Source of the DNA: Rhizobiales bacterium GAS188
Lineage (GTDB): Bacteria; Pseudomonadota; Alphaproteobacteria; Rhizobiales; Beijerinckiaceae
Length of the DNA: 64,000 bases
Reading direction: 5' to 3'
Assembly: GCA_900104855.1 (NCBI GenBank)
Contig: FNSS01000001.1
Coordinates: forward strand, 1,984,001-2,048,000
Below are positions 17,037 to 25,987 of the stretch, piece by piece. Below the pieces are notes generated by a model that saw nothing but the letters and a program-made list of their open reading frames with translations, had not been told where the DNA came from and did not search any database. Numbering within the stretch: the stretch's first letter is position 1; every line of letters begins with the position of its first letter. Made by a program: the position numbers and the translations under genes.

Positions 17037-17543
17037 TCAGGCCAGCTTCTCGACCCCGCTGCGGTCGAGGCGCGCGGCGGCATCCTCCACACGCCGGCCA
17101 CCGATCACGAGGTCGGGCGCGATCTCGGCGAGCGGCACCAGCACGAAGGCGCGCTCCGCGAGCCGCGGATGGGGAAGCGTCAGCCGCTCATCCGCAAGGA
17201 CGAGATCGCCATAGCAGAGAATGTCGATATCGAGGGTGCGCGGCCCGAAGCGCTCGCCGCGCACGCGACCATGCTCGGCCTCGATGGCGAGGCACAGATC
17301 GAGCAGCCGGTGGGGCGGCAACGAGGTGCGGATGAGCACTGCGATGTTGAGAAAGGGCGGCTGCGCGATCGGACCCCAAGGCGCCGTCCGGTAGAAGGAC
17401 GACGTCTTGACGAGCGCCACGCAAGGTGTCGCCGCGAATGATGCCAGCGCCTCATGCATCGCCTCGCGCACATCGCCGAGATTGCCGCCGAGGCCGAGCG
17501 CCGCCTCGACGGTTGCGCTCATCGCGCCGCTGCGGGGGCTCAC
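17037..17543 (-). CDS. folK: 2-amino-4-hydroxy-6-hydroxymethyldihydropteridine diphosphokinase
   Basis: Pyrophosphorylates 6-hydroxymethyl-dihydropterin in folate synthesis. Typical blocks are ALGLGGNLGD, SSFYRTAPWGP, QPPFLNIAVLIRT, GPRTLDIDILCYGD and LTLPHPRLAERAFVLVPL. The GTG at 17543 overlaps the folP stop as GTGA, which argues for translational coupling and gives 168 residues. An ATG seven codons later (17522, MSATVEAALG) is the alternative and matches the family start more closely. It is the second gene of a folP-folK pair. Confidence 0.95.
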   Translation of the reverse strand: MSPRSGAMSATVEAALGLGGNLGDVREAMHEALASFAATPCVALVKTSSFYRTAPWGPIAQPPFLNIAVLIRTSLPPHRLLDLCLAIEAEHGRVRGERFGPRTLDIDILCYGDLVLADERLTLPHPRLAERAFVLVPLAEIAPDLVIGGRRVEDAAARLDRSGVEKLA

Positions 17544-18373
17544 GCGGCCGCCGCGATGGCGCGTGCCATGGCGAGCGCCTGCACATGCGCCTTGACGTCG
17601 TGCACGCGCAATACGCTCGCGCCTGCCTGTGCGGCCAGGAGATGGGCGCAGATCGTGCCCGGCAGGCGCGCCTGCGGAGAGGCTTCGCCGGTGACGTAGC
17701 CGATGACCGATTTGCGCGACACGCCGACCAGCAGCGGCGCGCCAAGCTCCGCGAATTCGCGCAAATGCCGCAGCAGGCTCAGATTCTGCTCCTGCGTCTT
17801 GCCGAAGCCGATGCCCGGATCGACGAGGACGCGTTCGCGCGGCAACCCGGCCTGTTCGGCAAGCGCAAGCGAGGCTGCGAGGAAAGCCTTGACCTCGGCG
17901 ACCACGTCCAGTGCGGCATCTGCCTCGCGGCGATTATGCATCACGACGAGGCCTGCGGCCCGGGACGCGACGCCGGCCATGGCAGGATCTTGGCTGAGCC
18001 CCCAGACATCATTGACGATGACGCAGCCTGCCGCGAGCGCGGCGCGCGCGACCCCAGCCTTCATCGTGTCGATCGAGAGCGGCTGGCGCAGCCGTCCGGC
18101 CAGCGCCTCGATCACCGGCAAGACGCGCCCCTTCTCTTCCTCCTCCGAAACCGGGTCGTGCCCGGGGCGGGTCGATTCGCCGCCGATATCAATGAGATCG
18201 GCGCCTTCATCGGCGAGGCGCTCGGCATGGGCGATGGCGGCATCGTGCGCCGCGAAACGGCCTCCATCGGAGAAGGAATCGGGTGTCACATTGACGATGC
18301 CCATGATCAGGGGCCGTTCCTGCGAAGTGAGCACGAGGCCATCCGGCAAGGGCAGTCGCAATGGCGTCATCAT
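17540..18373 (-). CDS. folP: Dihydropteroate synthase
   Basis: Condenses p-aminobenzoate with dihydropterin pyrophosphate; the sulfonamide target. The 277-residue TIM-barrel protein has both signatures, IMGIVNVTPDSFSDGG and DLIDIGGESTRPG, plus VNDVWGL, VLVDPGIGFGKTQEQN and GVSRKSVIGYVTG. Translation starts at one of two adjacent ATG codons (18373/18370). It is co-transcribed with folK and transcribed away from ahcY. folB is not adjacent. Confidence 0.97.
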   Translation of the reverse strand: MMTPLRLPLPDGLVLTSQERPLIMGIVNVTPDSFSDGGRFAAHDAAIAHAERLADEGADLIDIGGESTRPGHDPVSEEEEKGRVLPVIEALAGRLRQPLSIDTMKAGVARAALAAGCVIVNDVWGLSQDPAMAGVASRAAGLVVMHNRREADAALDVVAEVKAFLAASLALAEQAGLPRERVLVDPGIGFGKTQEQNLSLLRHLREFAELGAPLLVGVSRKSVIGYVTGEASPQARLPGTICAHLLAAQAGASVLRVHDVKAHVQALAMARAIAAAA

Positions 18374-18374
18374 G

Positions 18375-18461
18375 TCAGTCCCGCGCTTCGGCGACGTCGC
18401 CCAAGACGATCATTTGGACGATGATCGCTTGGACGACGACGATCGCTTGCCGATATCGCAT
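18375..18461 (-). CDS. Possible 28-residue leader peptide upstream of folP
   Basis: A short frame starts at an ATG preceded by GACGAGGCGAGA and ends one base before the folP start codon. It encodes [20 protein letters not shown] followed by a short acidic tail. The ribosome site and tight spacing suggest it could be translated and coupled to folP. Its DNA includes a degenerate 15-18-base GACGATCGCTTG-like tandem repeat (18406-18455), which may alone explain the open frame. There is no homology I recognise. Confidence 0.25.
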   Translation of the reverse strand: MRYRQAIVVVQAIIVQMIVLGDVAEARD

Positions 18462-18554
18462 TCTCGCCTCGTCCGATATGTGTCCGTCTCGCGCCCGCCG
18501 CGACGCTCTTCCCCTTGCGCCTCGCCTCGACGGTTCCGGATCTTGCGGAAGGCG

Positions 18555-18574
18555 ACATAAAGAAATGCTTATAT
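18555..18574 (+). promoter_or_regulatory. Candidate operator upstream of ahcY
   Basis: Imperfect palindrome ACATAAAGAAATGCTTATAT about 100 bases before the ahcY start, in an otherwise G+C-rich stretch. Its shape recalls the ATAAAGA...-type sites bound by ArsR-family regulators of the methionine/SAH cycle in alphaproteobacteria (SahR type). The half sites match at only six of ten positions, so this is a suggestion. I saw no SAH or SAM riboswitch here. Confidence 0.35.
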
Positions 18575-18670
18575 CTTGATTGCGCCCTTCCCGCTTTGCT
18601 GTTACACCGCGCCCGGTCATCAAGGCGCGGGCGATCGCTCGCGCCGCCATTTGCACGCATCGGAGTCGTC

Positions 18671-20068
18671 ATGAGCAAGGACTACGTGGTCAAGGATATC
18701 GGCCTCGCCGCTTTCGGCCGCAAGGAGATCGCCATCGCCGAAACCGAGATGCCCGGCCTCATGGCGGTGCGCGAGGAATATGGTGCGAAGCAGCCGCTCA
18801 AGGGCGCCCGCATCGCGGGATCGCTGCACATGACGATCCAGACCGCCGTCCTGATCGAGACGCTCAAGGCGCTCGGCGCCGATATCCGCTGGGCTTCGTG
18901 CAACATCTATTCGACACAGGACCATGCGGCGGCCGCGATTGCGGCGGCGGGCATCCCGGTCTTCGCCGTCAAGGGCGAGTCGCTGAAGGAATATTGGGAT
19001 TATACGCGCCGGATCCTCGAATGGGGCGATGGCGGCGAGCCGAACCTCATCCTCGATGATGGCGGCGATGCGACCTTGCTCGTGCATCTCGGGCTCAGGG
19101 CCGAGAAGGGCGACACCGCTTTCCTCGACAAGCCCGGCTCCGACGAGGAGGAAATCCTGTTCGCGCTGATCAAGCGCATGCTGACCGAGAAGCCCGGCTG
19201 GTTCGCCAAGCTCGCGGCCGCGATCAAGGGCGTCTCGGAGGAGACGACGACGGGCGTGCATCGCCTCTACGTCATGGAGAAAGAGGGCCGCCTCCTCTTT
19301 CCGGCGATCAACGTCAATGACGCCGTGACGAAGTCGAAATTCGACAATCTCTATGGCTGCCGGGAATCACTGGTCGACGGCATCAGGCGCGGCACGGATG
19401 TGATGATGGCCGGCAAGGTCGCGATGGTCGCGGGCTTCGGCGATGTCGGCAAGGGCTCGGCGGCCTCGCTGCGCCAGGCCGGCTGCCGCGTCATGGTGTC
19501 GGAGGTCGATCCGATCTGCGCCCTGCAGGCGGCGATGGAGGGCTATGAGGTCACGACCATGGAGGATGCGGCGCCGCGCGCCGACATCTTCGTGACCGCG
19601 ACGGGCAACAAGGATGTGCTGACCGTCGACCATATGCGCGCCATGAAGGACCGCGCCATCGTCTGCAATATCGGCCATTTCGACAACGAGATTCAGGTCT
19701 CGGGCCTCAAGAACTTCAAGTGGCACAACGTCAAGCCGCAGGTCGACGAGGTCGAGTTCCCGGGCGGCAAGCGCATCATCCTCCTGTCCGAGGGGCGGCT
19801 GGTGAATCTCGGCAACGCCATGGGGCATCCTTCCTTCGTCATGTCGGCCTCCTTCACCAACCAGACCTTGGCGCAGATCGAGCTGTTCACGCGCGCCGGC
19901 AAATACGAGAAGAAGGTCTATACGCTGCCGAAGCATCTCGACGAGAAGGTCGCGAGCCTGCATCTCGCCAAGATTGGCGTGAAGCTCACCAAGCTGAGCG
20001 CCGAGCAGGCGGCCTATATCGGCGTCGCCGAGAACGGCCCCTTCAAGGCCGATCACTACCGTTACTGA
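18671..20068 (+). CDS. ahcY: Adenosylhomocysteinase
   Basis: Hydrolyses S-adenosylhomocysteine to adenosine and homocysteine, relieving product inhibition of methyltransferases. The 465-residue product starts [20 protein letters not shown] and contains [30 protein letters not shown], the NAD-binding [16 protein letters not shown] and the C-terminal [15 protein letters not shown], ending in DHYRY. The insertion typical of bacterial enzymes lies at about residues 155-200. A longer upstream frame runs through the promoter region and is not used. It is monocistronic or leads into divL. A need for AhcY fits the many methyltransferases further downstream. Confidence 0.98.
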   Translation: MSKDYVVKDIGLAAFGRKEIAIAETEMPGLMAVREEYGAKQPLKGARIAGSLHMTIQTAVLIETLKALGADIRWASCNIYSTQDHAAAAIAAAGIPVFAVKGESLKEYWDYTRRILEWGDGGEPNLILDDGGDATLLVHLGLRAEKGDTAFLDKPGSDEEEILFALIKRMLTEKPGWFAKLAAAIKGVSEETTTGVHRLYVMEKEGRLLFPAINVNDAVTKSKFDNLYGCRESLVDGIRRGTDVMMAGKVAMVAGFGDVGKGSAASLRQAGCRVMVSEVDPICALQAAMEGYEVTTMEDAAPRADIFVTATGNKDVLTVDHMRAMKDRAIVCNIGHFDNEIQVSGLKNFKWHNVKPQVDEVEFPGGKRIILLSEGRLVNLGNAMGHPSFVMSASFTNQTLAQIELFTRAGKYEKKVYTLPKHLDEKVASLHLAKIGVKLTKLSAEQAAYIGVAENGPFKADHYRY

Positions 20069-20206
20069 GTGCACCCCGCCTCGGCCGCAATGGTCGCGGA
20101 GGCGAAAATCGGGGCTTCGACCGAGCGCCTTCGCGGATTAGAGTGTGGGTGATTCGCGGCGGCGGACAGCCGTCCGCGATGGGCGCGCATCGCGGGAGGC
20201 GGCACG

Positions 20207-22825
20207 TTGCAGCGGTGGGCAGGTCAGTGCGGAAGCTATCGGTCGCGACGCCCCGGCGCCGAGTGGCCCATAGCTTCTCGGCCCGCAGCTGACCCGGCTC
20301 GGACCGGCTCATCCCGCCGCGCCGGCTCGTTCGCCCTGCGCCGGGCGGGCGCGTTTCTCTGTCCGGCGCTATCAGCAGTTTTCGCCGGCGCCGGCTTGAC
20401 GTCCCTCTTTTCGGCGCGCGCCTTCGCCCAGGACACGACACCGCTCACGCGGCTCGTCGAGCTCGGCCTCTCCCCCGACGAGCCGCGCGGGGTCGCCTCG
20501 GTCGCCTTCATCGTCGGGCTCACCGTCTTCGCCATCACGGTGGCGGTGCTGCACATCCATGCCCGCAATCTCTGGACGCGACGTCACCGCGCCCTCTCCG
20601 ATCACGCGGAAGACACCGAGCTTGCACTCGATCGGGCAAAGCTCTTCCTCAATGCCGAGCGTCAGGTCTTCATCGTCTGGGCAGGCGAAGGCGAGCCGCC
20701 GGTGATCGAGGGCGATCCGAGCTTCATCGGCATTCAGGCCAATCTCAACCGCCTCCTTGCCTTCGGCGCCTGGCTGCCGCCCGATCGCGCCGGCGCCATC
20801 GAAGCCGCGCTGGACCGGTTGCGCGGTCACGGCGAAGGCTTCGACCTCGCCATGCAGACGAATTCCGGCCATTTCCTCGAAGCGCAGGGCCGCGCGGTCG
20901 CGGGCCGCGCTGTGCTGCGCCTGCGCGAGACCACCGGCGACCGCCTTGAACTGCAGAAGACGTCTGAAAGCCTGCGCAAGCTGTCGGAGGAGGCCGACAC
21001 GCTGCGCGCCTTGCTGGAAGCGCTGCCGGGGCCGGCGTGGCGGCGCGACAGGTTGGCACGGCTCGCCTGGGTCAATGCGAGCTATGCCCATTGCGTCGAA
21101 GCCACGGACGCCAGGGACGCCGCCGCGCGCGGGCTCGAGCTCCTCGAGCGCGCCGATCGGGAACGCTGCGAAAGGGCGCTGCGCGACGGCAGCGCCTTCC
21201 ATGAGAAGCTCAATGTGGTCGTGGCGGGCCAGCGGCGGCTCCATGACGTGCTCAGCGTGCAAGCGAATGGCGGCAGCGCCGGCATGGCGCTCGATGTCAG
21301 CGGCGCCGAGGCGCTCGAAGCGGATCTCGAACGCCAAGCCAAGGCGCATGCGCTGCTCATCGATCGCCTGCCGACCGCGGTCGTGGTGTTCGACGGAGCC
21401 AAGCGCATCGCCGCCTGGAACAGCGCCTATCGCGACATGTGGCAACTCGACGAGGCATATCTGCGCAACGCCCCGACCGATGGCGAGATCCTCGACCGGC
21501 TGCGCACCGAGCGCCGCCTGCCCGAGCAGGGCGATTATCGGGCCTGGAAGAACCAGATCTTGAGCGGCTACCATTCGGTCGAGACGCGCGAGGATTGGTG
21601 GTATCCGGCCGATGGCCGGGCCTTGCGCGTGGTGTCCTCGCCCAATCCGCAAGGCGGCGTCACTTATATGTTCGACGACGTGACCGAACGCATGCGGCTC
21701 GCGGCGCAATTCGAGGCCCTGACGCGGGTCCAGAGCGAGACCCTCGACACCCTCAAGGAGGCCGTCGCGGTGTTCGGCCCCGACGGCAAGCTCAAGCTGC
21801 ACAATCTCGCCTTCCTGACGAGCTGGAAATTGTCGCCAACCCTGCTCAAGACCGGCCCGCATGTCGATGCCATCATCGATCTGTGCCGTACGCTTGCTCC
21901 CGATGCCAAGATCTGGGAGGCCTTGCGGGCCATGGTGACCGGGCTGAGCGATCAGCGCCAGGCGATCGAGAAGCGGCTGATGCGCAGCGACGCCAGCCAG
22001 TTCGACGTGGCGGCCGCGCCCTTGCCGGACGGCGCTACTCTCGTGACGTTCACAGATGTGACCGACAAGGTCTCGGCCGAGAAGGCGTTGCGCGAGCGCA
22101 ACGAGGCGCTCGAGCGCGCCGCCAATCTGCGCGACGACTTCGTGCACCTCGTCTCCTACGAGCTCAGATCGCCGCTCACCAACATCATCGGCTTCAGCCA
22201 GCTGCTGCGCGACCAGACGGTGGGCCCGCTCAACGAGCGCCAGCTTGATTATGCGGGCCACATCTCGCGCTCCTCGGCAGCGCTGCTCGCTATCGTCACC
22301 GACATCCTCGACCTCGCCACCATCGACAAGGGCTCGATCGATCTCGAGCTCGGCGCCGTCGATGTGCGCGAGACCATGTCGGCTGCTGCCGAGGGCGTGC
22401 AGGATCGCCTTGCCGAGGCCGGCATTCGCCTCGAGATCGCGAGCGCGCCCGAGATCGGCACCTTCGTCGGCGACAAGAAGCGGGTGCGCCAGGTGCTGTT
22501 CAACCTTCTCTCCAACGCCATCGGATTTTCGTCGAGCGGCCAGACGGTGCGCCTCAAAGCCGAGCGCCAGGGCTCCGAAGTGGTGTTCACCGTCTCCGAC
22601 GAAGGGCGCGGCATTCCCGAGGAGCTCAAGGGTCGCGTCTTCGACCGCTTCGAGAGCCATACGACCGGCGCGAGGCATCGCGGCCTCGGGCTCGGCCTGT
22701 CGATCGTGCGCTCCTTCGTCGAGCTGCATGGCGGACGCGTCTGGCTCGATTCCTCGCCCGGACGCGGCACCACCGTCATCTGCAGCTTCCCGGACGCAGC
22801 CGTTCCGGCGCGCCAGGCGAGTTGA
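20207..22825 (+). CDS. divL: DivL-type cell-cycle pseudo-histidine kinase (Tyr in H-box)
   Basis: 872-residue PAS sensor kinase. An N-terminal hydrophobic segment lies at about 48-70 and another at about 98-116. PAS-like domains lie at about 265-370, 380-495 and 505-620, then the dimerisation helix and an ATPase domain with NLLSNAIGFSSSGQT, SDEGRGIPEEL and GLGLGLSIVRSF. In the H-box the phosphoacceptor histidine is replaced by Tyr651 in HLVSYELRSPLTNIIGF; this substitution is the hallmark of Caulobacter DivL, which controls CckA/DivK signalling. The position between ahcY and tsaE also fits. The only sensible start is a TTG at 20207 with GGGAGG seven bases before it. Confidence 0.9.
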   Translation: MQRWAGQCGSYRSRRPGAEWPIASRPAADPARTGSSRRAGSFALRRAGAFLCPALSAVFAGAGLTSLFSARAFAQDTTPLTRLVELGLSPDEPRGVASVAFIVGLTVFAITVAVLHIHARNLWTRRHRALSDHAEDTELALDRAKLFLNAERQVFIVWAGEGEPPVIEGDPSFIGIQANLNRLLAFGAWLPPDRAGAIEAALDRLRGHGEGFDLAMQTNSGHFLEAQGRAVAGRAVLRLRETTGDRLELQKTSESLRKLSEEADTLRALLEALPGPAWRRDRLARLAWVNASYAHCVEATDARDAAARGLELLERADRERCERALRDGSAFHEKLNVVVAGQRRLHDVLSVQANGGSAGMALDVSGAEALEADLERQAKAHALLIDRLPTAVVVFDGAKRIAAWNSAYRDMWQLDEAYLRNAPTDGEILDRLRTERRLPEQGDYRAWKNQILSGYHSVETREDWWYPADGRALRVVSSPNPQGGVTYMFDDVTERMRLAAQFEALTRVQSETLDTLKEAVAVFGPDGKLKLHNLAFLTSWKLSPTLLKTGPHVDAIIDLCRTLAPDAKIWEALRAMVTGLSDQRQAIEKRLMRSDASQFDVAAAPLPDGATLVTFTDVTDKVSAEKALRERNEALERAANLRDDFVHLVSYELRSPLTNIIGFSQLLRDQTVGPLNERQLDYAGHISRSSAALLAIVTDILDLATIDKGSIDLELGAVDVRETMSAAAEGVQDRLAEAGIRLEIASAPEIGTFVGDKKRVRQVLFNLLSNAIGFSSSGQTVRLKAERQGSEVVFTVSDEGRGIPEELKGRVFDRFESHTTGARHRGLGLGLSIVRSFVELHGGRVWLDSSPGRGTTVICSFPDAAVPARQAS

Positions 22826-22842
22826 CCTGTGCCGAGCTGACC

Positions 22843-24429
22843 ATGCAAAGCGTGAACATGCCGCAATCCCAAGAGACCCAAGAGACCCAAGGCACCGAAG
22901 ACGACGGCTTCTCCTGGGCGATCACGGTCGCCGATCAGGCCGAGACTGCTCGTCTGGCGCGCCATCTCGCGACCTTCGTCGGAGCGGGCGACCTGATCAC
23001 CTTGTCGGGGGGCCTCGGTGTCGGCAAGACGACCTTCGCCCGGGCCTTGATCCGCGTGATCATGGAGGATGCGGCGCTCGAGGTGCCGAGCCCGACCTTC
23101 ACCTTGATGCAGCTCTATGAGGATGGCCCCTATCCGCTGGTGCATGCCGACCTCTTCCGCTTGCGGGGGGCCGAGGAGCTCGAGGCGCTCGGCTGGGACG
23201 AGATGGCGGAGACCGCGCTCGTCCTCGTCGAATGGCCCGAGCGCGCCGGCGTCGACACCGCCAGGGACCGGCTCGACATTTCGCTCGCGCTCCTCACCGA
23301 AGGCGGGCCCGAGGAGCGCCACATCGTGCTGAGCGGCTCCGGCGTCTGGCATCAGCGGCTGCGCTTCGCGAAGGCAGCCTTGGACCTGGTCGCTTCGAGC
23401 GGCTGGGGCACGGCGCGGCGCGATTTCATCCAGGGCGATGCCTCGACCAGGGCCTATGAGCGCCTGCGCCGCCCGGGCGATGACGGGGCGATCCTGATGA
23501 TCTCCCCGCCGCGCCGAGATGGGCCGCCTTTGCGCGACGGCCGCTCCTACAGCAGCATCGCCAGGCTCGCCGAAAGCGTCGATGCCTTCGTGGCCATGGC
23601 GCAGGGACTGCGGCAGCTCGGCTATTCGGCTCCGCAGATCCTGGCGCAGGATCTCGAGGCTGGCCTGCTCATCATCGAGGATCTGGGAAGCGAGGGGGTC
23701 ATCGACCTCGACGGGCCGATCGCCGAGCGCTACGCCGTCGCCGTCGAGCTCCTGGCCGATCTGCACACACGCAGCCTGCCCGAGACCTTGCCGGTCGAGC
23801 CGGGGCGCGACCATAGAATCGCGCGCTACGATCTCGAGGCGCTGCTCGTCGAGATCGACCTCGTGCTCGAATGGTATGCTCCCCACATCCTGCGCGCGGG
23901 CGTGCCGGCCTCGGCGCGCGTCGAGTTCGCCCGGCACTGGCGCACGGCACTCGCCCCGACCATCACCGGGCCTCGCACCTGGAGCCTGCGCGATTTCCAC
24001 TCGCCGAACCTGCTCTGGCTGCCGCAACGCCAGGGGCTGCAGCGGCTCGGCCTCATCGATTTCCAGGACGCGGTCATCGGCCATCCGGCCTATGACCTGG
24101 CCTCGCTGCTCCAGGATGCCCGCATCGACGTGCCCCCGGATCTCGAGCTCAAGCTGCTCGCCGCCTATGCGCATGCGCGCAAGCTGAACGATCCGGGCTT
24201 CGACATGACCGGCTTCGCCTCGGCCTATGCGACGCTCGGGGCCCAGCGGGCGACCAAGATCCTCGGCATCTTCGCTCGCCTCGACAGGCGCGACGGTAAG
24301 CCGCAATATCTGGCGCATCTGCCGCGGCTCAAACGATATTTGGCGCGAAATCTGGCCCATCCGGCCTTGCGCGACCTCAAGCTCTGGTATGAGAGCAATC
24401 TGCCGGGCGTCTTTGCCGCGGCTCCCTAA
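22843..24429 (+). CDS. TsaE-AmgK fusion: tRNA t6A ATPase plus sugar kinase
   Basis: Two enzymes in one chain of 528 residues. Residues about 25-175 are TsaE, the ATPase of tRNA N6-threonylcarbamoyladenosine synthesis: Walker A SGGLGVGKTTFARAL, then VPSPTFTLMQLYEDG and VHADLFRLRG. Residues about 190-528 are an aminoglycoside-phosphotransferase-fold kinase, with IQGDASTRAYERL, the catalytic LRDFHSPNLLW near 384 and the metal-binding LIDFQDA near 404. This kinase type is AmgK, which makes MurNAc/GlcNAc 1-phosphate. The fusion is common in Hyphomicrobiales. A TTG at 22822 overlapping the divL stop (TTGA) is an alternative start. The partner nucleotidyltransferase gene follows after 22 bp. Confidence 0.92.
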   Translation: MQSVNMPQSQETQETQGTEDDGFSWAITVADQAETARLARHLATFVGAGDLITLSGGLGVGKTTFARALIRVIMEDAALEVPSPTFTLMQLYEDGPYPLVHADLFRLRGAEELEALGWDEMAETALVLVEWPERAGVDTARDRLDISLALLTEGGPEERHIVLSGSGVWHQRLRFAKAALDLVASSGWGTARRDFIQGDASTRAYERLRRPGDDGAILMISPPRRDGPPLRDGRSYSSIARLAESVDAFVAMAQGLRQLGYSAPQILAQDLEAGLLIIEDLGSEGVIDLDGPIAERYAVAVELLADLHTRSLPETLPVEPGRDHRIARYDLEALLVEIDLVLEWYAPHILRAGVPASARVEFARHWRTALAPTITGPRTWSLRDFHSPNLLWLPQRQGLQRLGLIDFQDAVIGHPAYDLASLLQDARIDVPPDLELKLLAAYAHARKLNDPGFDMTGFASAYATLGAQRATKILGIFARLDRRDGKPQYLAHLPRLKRYLARNLAHPALRDLKLWYESNLPGVFAAAP

Positions 24430-24451
24430 GCACTCACAGACGACGAGCCTC

Positions 24452-25198
24452 ATGCCGATTTCCGACGCCGCGATGGCCAAACCGAGCCGCGCCATGGTCC
24501 TTGCCGCGGGGCTCGGCAAGCGCATGCGCCCGATCACCGCGACGACGCCCAAGCCCCTCATCGAGGTCGCCGGCAAGCCGCTCATCGATCACATGCTCGA
24601 TCGGCTGGCGGCGGCCGGGATCGAGGACGCGGTGGTCAATGTCCATTACCTCGCCGGCCTCGTCGAATCCCATGTGCGGCGTCGGCGTGCCCCTTCGCCG
24701 CGCATCGCCGTCTCGGACGAGCGGGCCCGTCTGCTGGAAACGGGCGGTGGCGTGAAGAAGGCCATGGCGCAGCTCGGCGAAGCGCCGTTTCTCGTGGTCA
24801 ACACCGACGATATCTGGGCCGAGGGGCCGACGCCCAATCTGCGGCGCCTGATCGATTATTGGGACCCGCAGCGCATGGACGTGCTGCTCATGCTCGCCCC
24901 CACCACGACGAGCTTCGGCTATGACGGGGCGGGCGACTTCACCATGGACCCGCATGGACGCCTGCGCCGCCGCCGCGACCGGGAGGTGTGCCCTTTCGTC
25001 TTTGCGGGCGTCACCATCGTCAAGCCGTCGATGTTCGCCGATACGCCCGACGGCGCCTTCTCGATGAACCTGATCTTCGACAGGGCGGCCGCCGATGGCC
25101 GGCTCTACGGCATGCGGCTCGAAGGCTTCTGGATGCATGTGGGCACGCCGAGCGCCATTGCGGGCGCCGAAGCCAGGCTCGCCGACAGCCTGAGCTGA
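24452..25198 (+). CDS. murU: MurU-like nucleotidyltransferase (MurNAc-1-P uridylyltransferase)
   Basis: 248-residue nucleotidyltransferase with the pyrophosphorylase signature AMVLAAGLGKRMRPIT at about 14-29, TPKPLIEVAGKPLIDHMLDR, and the acidic metal site VVNTDDIW. In pseudomonads MurU converts MurNAc-1-phosphate to UDP-MurNAc and works directly after AmgK. Adjacency to the AmgK half of the previous gene supports this, though GDP-mannose-type pyrophosphorylases share the fold. An ATG seven codons later (MAKPSRAM) is an alternative start. It is probably co-transcribed with divL and tsaE-amgK. In related genomes addB/addA often follow; here accessory DNA begins instead. Confidence 0.85.
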   Translation: MPISDAAMAKPSRAMVLAAGLGKRMRPITATTPKPLIEVAGKPLIDHMLDRLAAAGIEDAVVNVHYLAGLVESHVRRRRAPSPRIAVSDERARLLETGGGVKKAMAQLGEAPFLVVNTDDIWAEGPTPNLRRLIDYWDPQRMDVLLMLAPTTTSFGYDGAGDFTMDPHGRLRRRRDREVCPFVFAGVTIVKPSMFADTPDGAFSMNLIFDRAAADGRLYGMRLEGFWMHVGTPSAIAGAEARLADSLS

Positions 25199-25501
25199 GG
25201 CGGGATTGGCACCTGATACCACCTGATAATACAGGTCGGAAACAGGTGGCGACCACCATCGCCGGAAAATAATTTGCCGGCAAATTAAATGCGATTGTCC
25301 GGTTGGTCACTCCGGTTGCGTGACATGGAAGAGTCCTTGGAAGAGTCCTTGGAGCAGGGATGAGCTTGACGCATCTGTTCTCTATATGTTCAATCTGTCC
25401 CGTTGCTCGATTGGTTCTAAGAGGCCATGGGATGACCGATATGACGGACACCGCTTTCGGCAAGTTTCACGAAGCTTCCTCGCCCCACGAGGCTCGGGCC
25501 C
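25199..25501. other. Intergenic region at core/accessory junction
   Basis: About 300 bases, visibly less G+C-rich than the genes before it. It contains an 18-base perfect palindrome (25270-25287), a CACCTGATA direct repeat near 25212, and a tandem GGAAGAGTCCTT pair near 25327. No gene was found. It marks the change from the conserved divL-tsaE-murU block to accessory genes. Confidence 0.6.
25270..25287. promoter_or_regulatory. 18-base perfect palindrome
   Basis: TAATTTGCCGGCAAATTA is its own reverse complement. It could be a regulator binding site for the DUF5681 gene or part of an integration scar. It is not followed by a T-run, so it is not a normal terminator. Confidence 0.4.
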
Positions 25502-25936
25502 GTGCTTGACAAAACGGGGCGAGGACAACGCGGGCGCTTCAGCAAGGGCCGGTCGGGCAACCTCGCCGGGCGGCCAAAGGGCTCGCGTAACCTCACGACG
25601 CGGGCGATCGAGGCCCTGCTTGACGGCGAGGGCGAGGATATCATGCGCAAAGCCATCGAGCTGGCGAAGGGCGGGGACGGCCTCGCGCTCCGGGCTTGCC
25701 TCGTCCGGTTGTTGCCGCCGAGACGCGACCGGCCCGTCGCTTTCGAGATGCCCAGGTTCGAGACGCTCGCCGACCTGCCGAAGGCTTCGGGCGCATTGCT
25801 TGCCGCCGTCGCCGCCGGCGAGCTCACGCCATCGGAAGCCATCGAGTTCAGCAAGCTCATCGACGCCCATGTGCGGGCGATCGAAGCGGCGGACATCGAT
25901 GAACGCCTGGCCAAGCTCGAGGCGAACCTCGAGTGA
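25502..25936 (+). CDS. DUF5681 domain-containing protein
   Basis: 144-residue protein starting at a GTG. The N-terminus has the DUF5681 signature GRFSKGRSGNLAGRPKGSRN, a basic glycine-rich segment, followed by a mostly helical body ending in DAHVRAIEAADIDERLAKLE. Such proteins are frequent in accessory and prophage-like regions of alphaproteobacteria, and no function is known. The basic head suggests nucleic-acid binding, which is inference. A small gene with a strong ribosome site follows 51 bp later and probably belongs with it. Confidence 0.8.
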   Translation: MLDKTGRGQRGRFSKGRSGNLAGRPKGSRNLTTRAIEALLDGEGEDIMRKAIELAKGGDGLALRACLVRLLPPRRDRPVAFEMPRFETLADLPKASGALLAAVAAGELTPSEAIEFSKLIDAHVRAIEAADIDERLAKLEANLE

Positions 25937-25987
25937 GCCGCAAGAATTTGATGATCAGCGCCGATCCGAGCCACAAGGAGGCTGCAA

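Noticed and set aside
18541..18670. SAH or SAM riboswitch before ahcY
   Set aside because: I looked for the conserved strands of known SAH and SAM aptamers and did not find them; only a palindromic DNA site is visible.
20372..24585. Long minus-strand frames opposite divL and tsaE-amgK
   Set aside because: Antisense to well-supported genes; compositionally biased sequence only.
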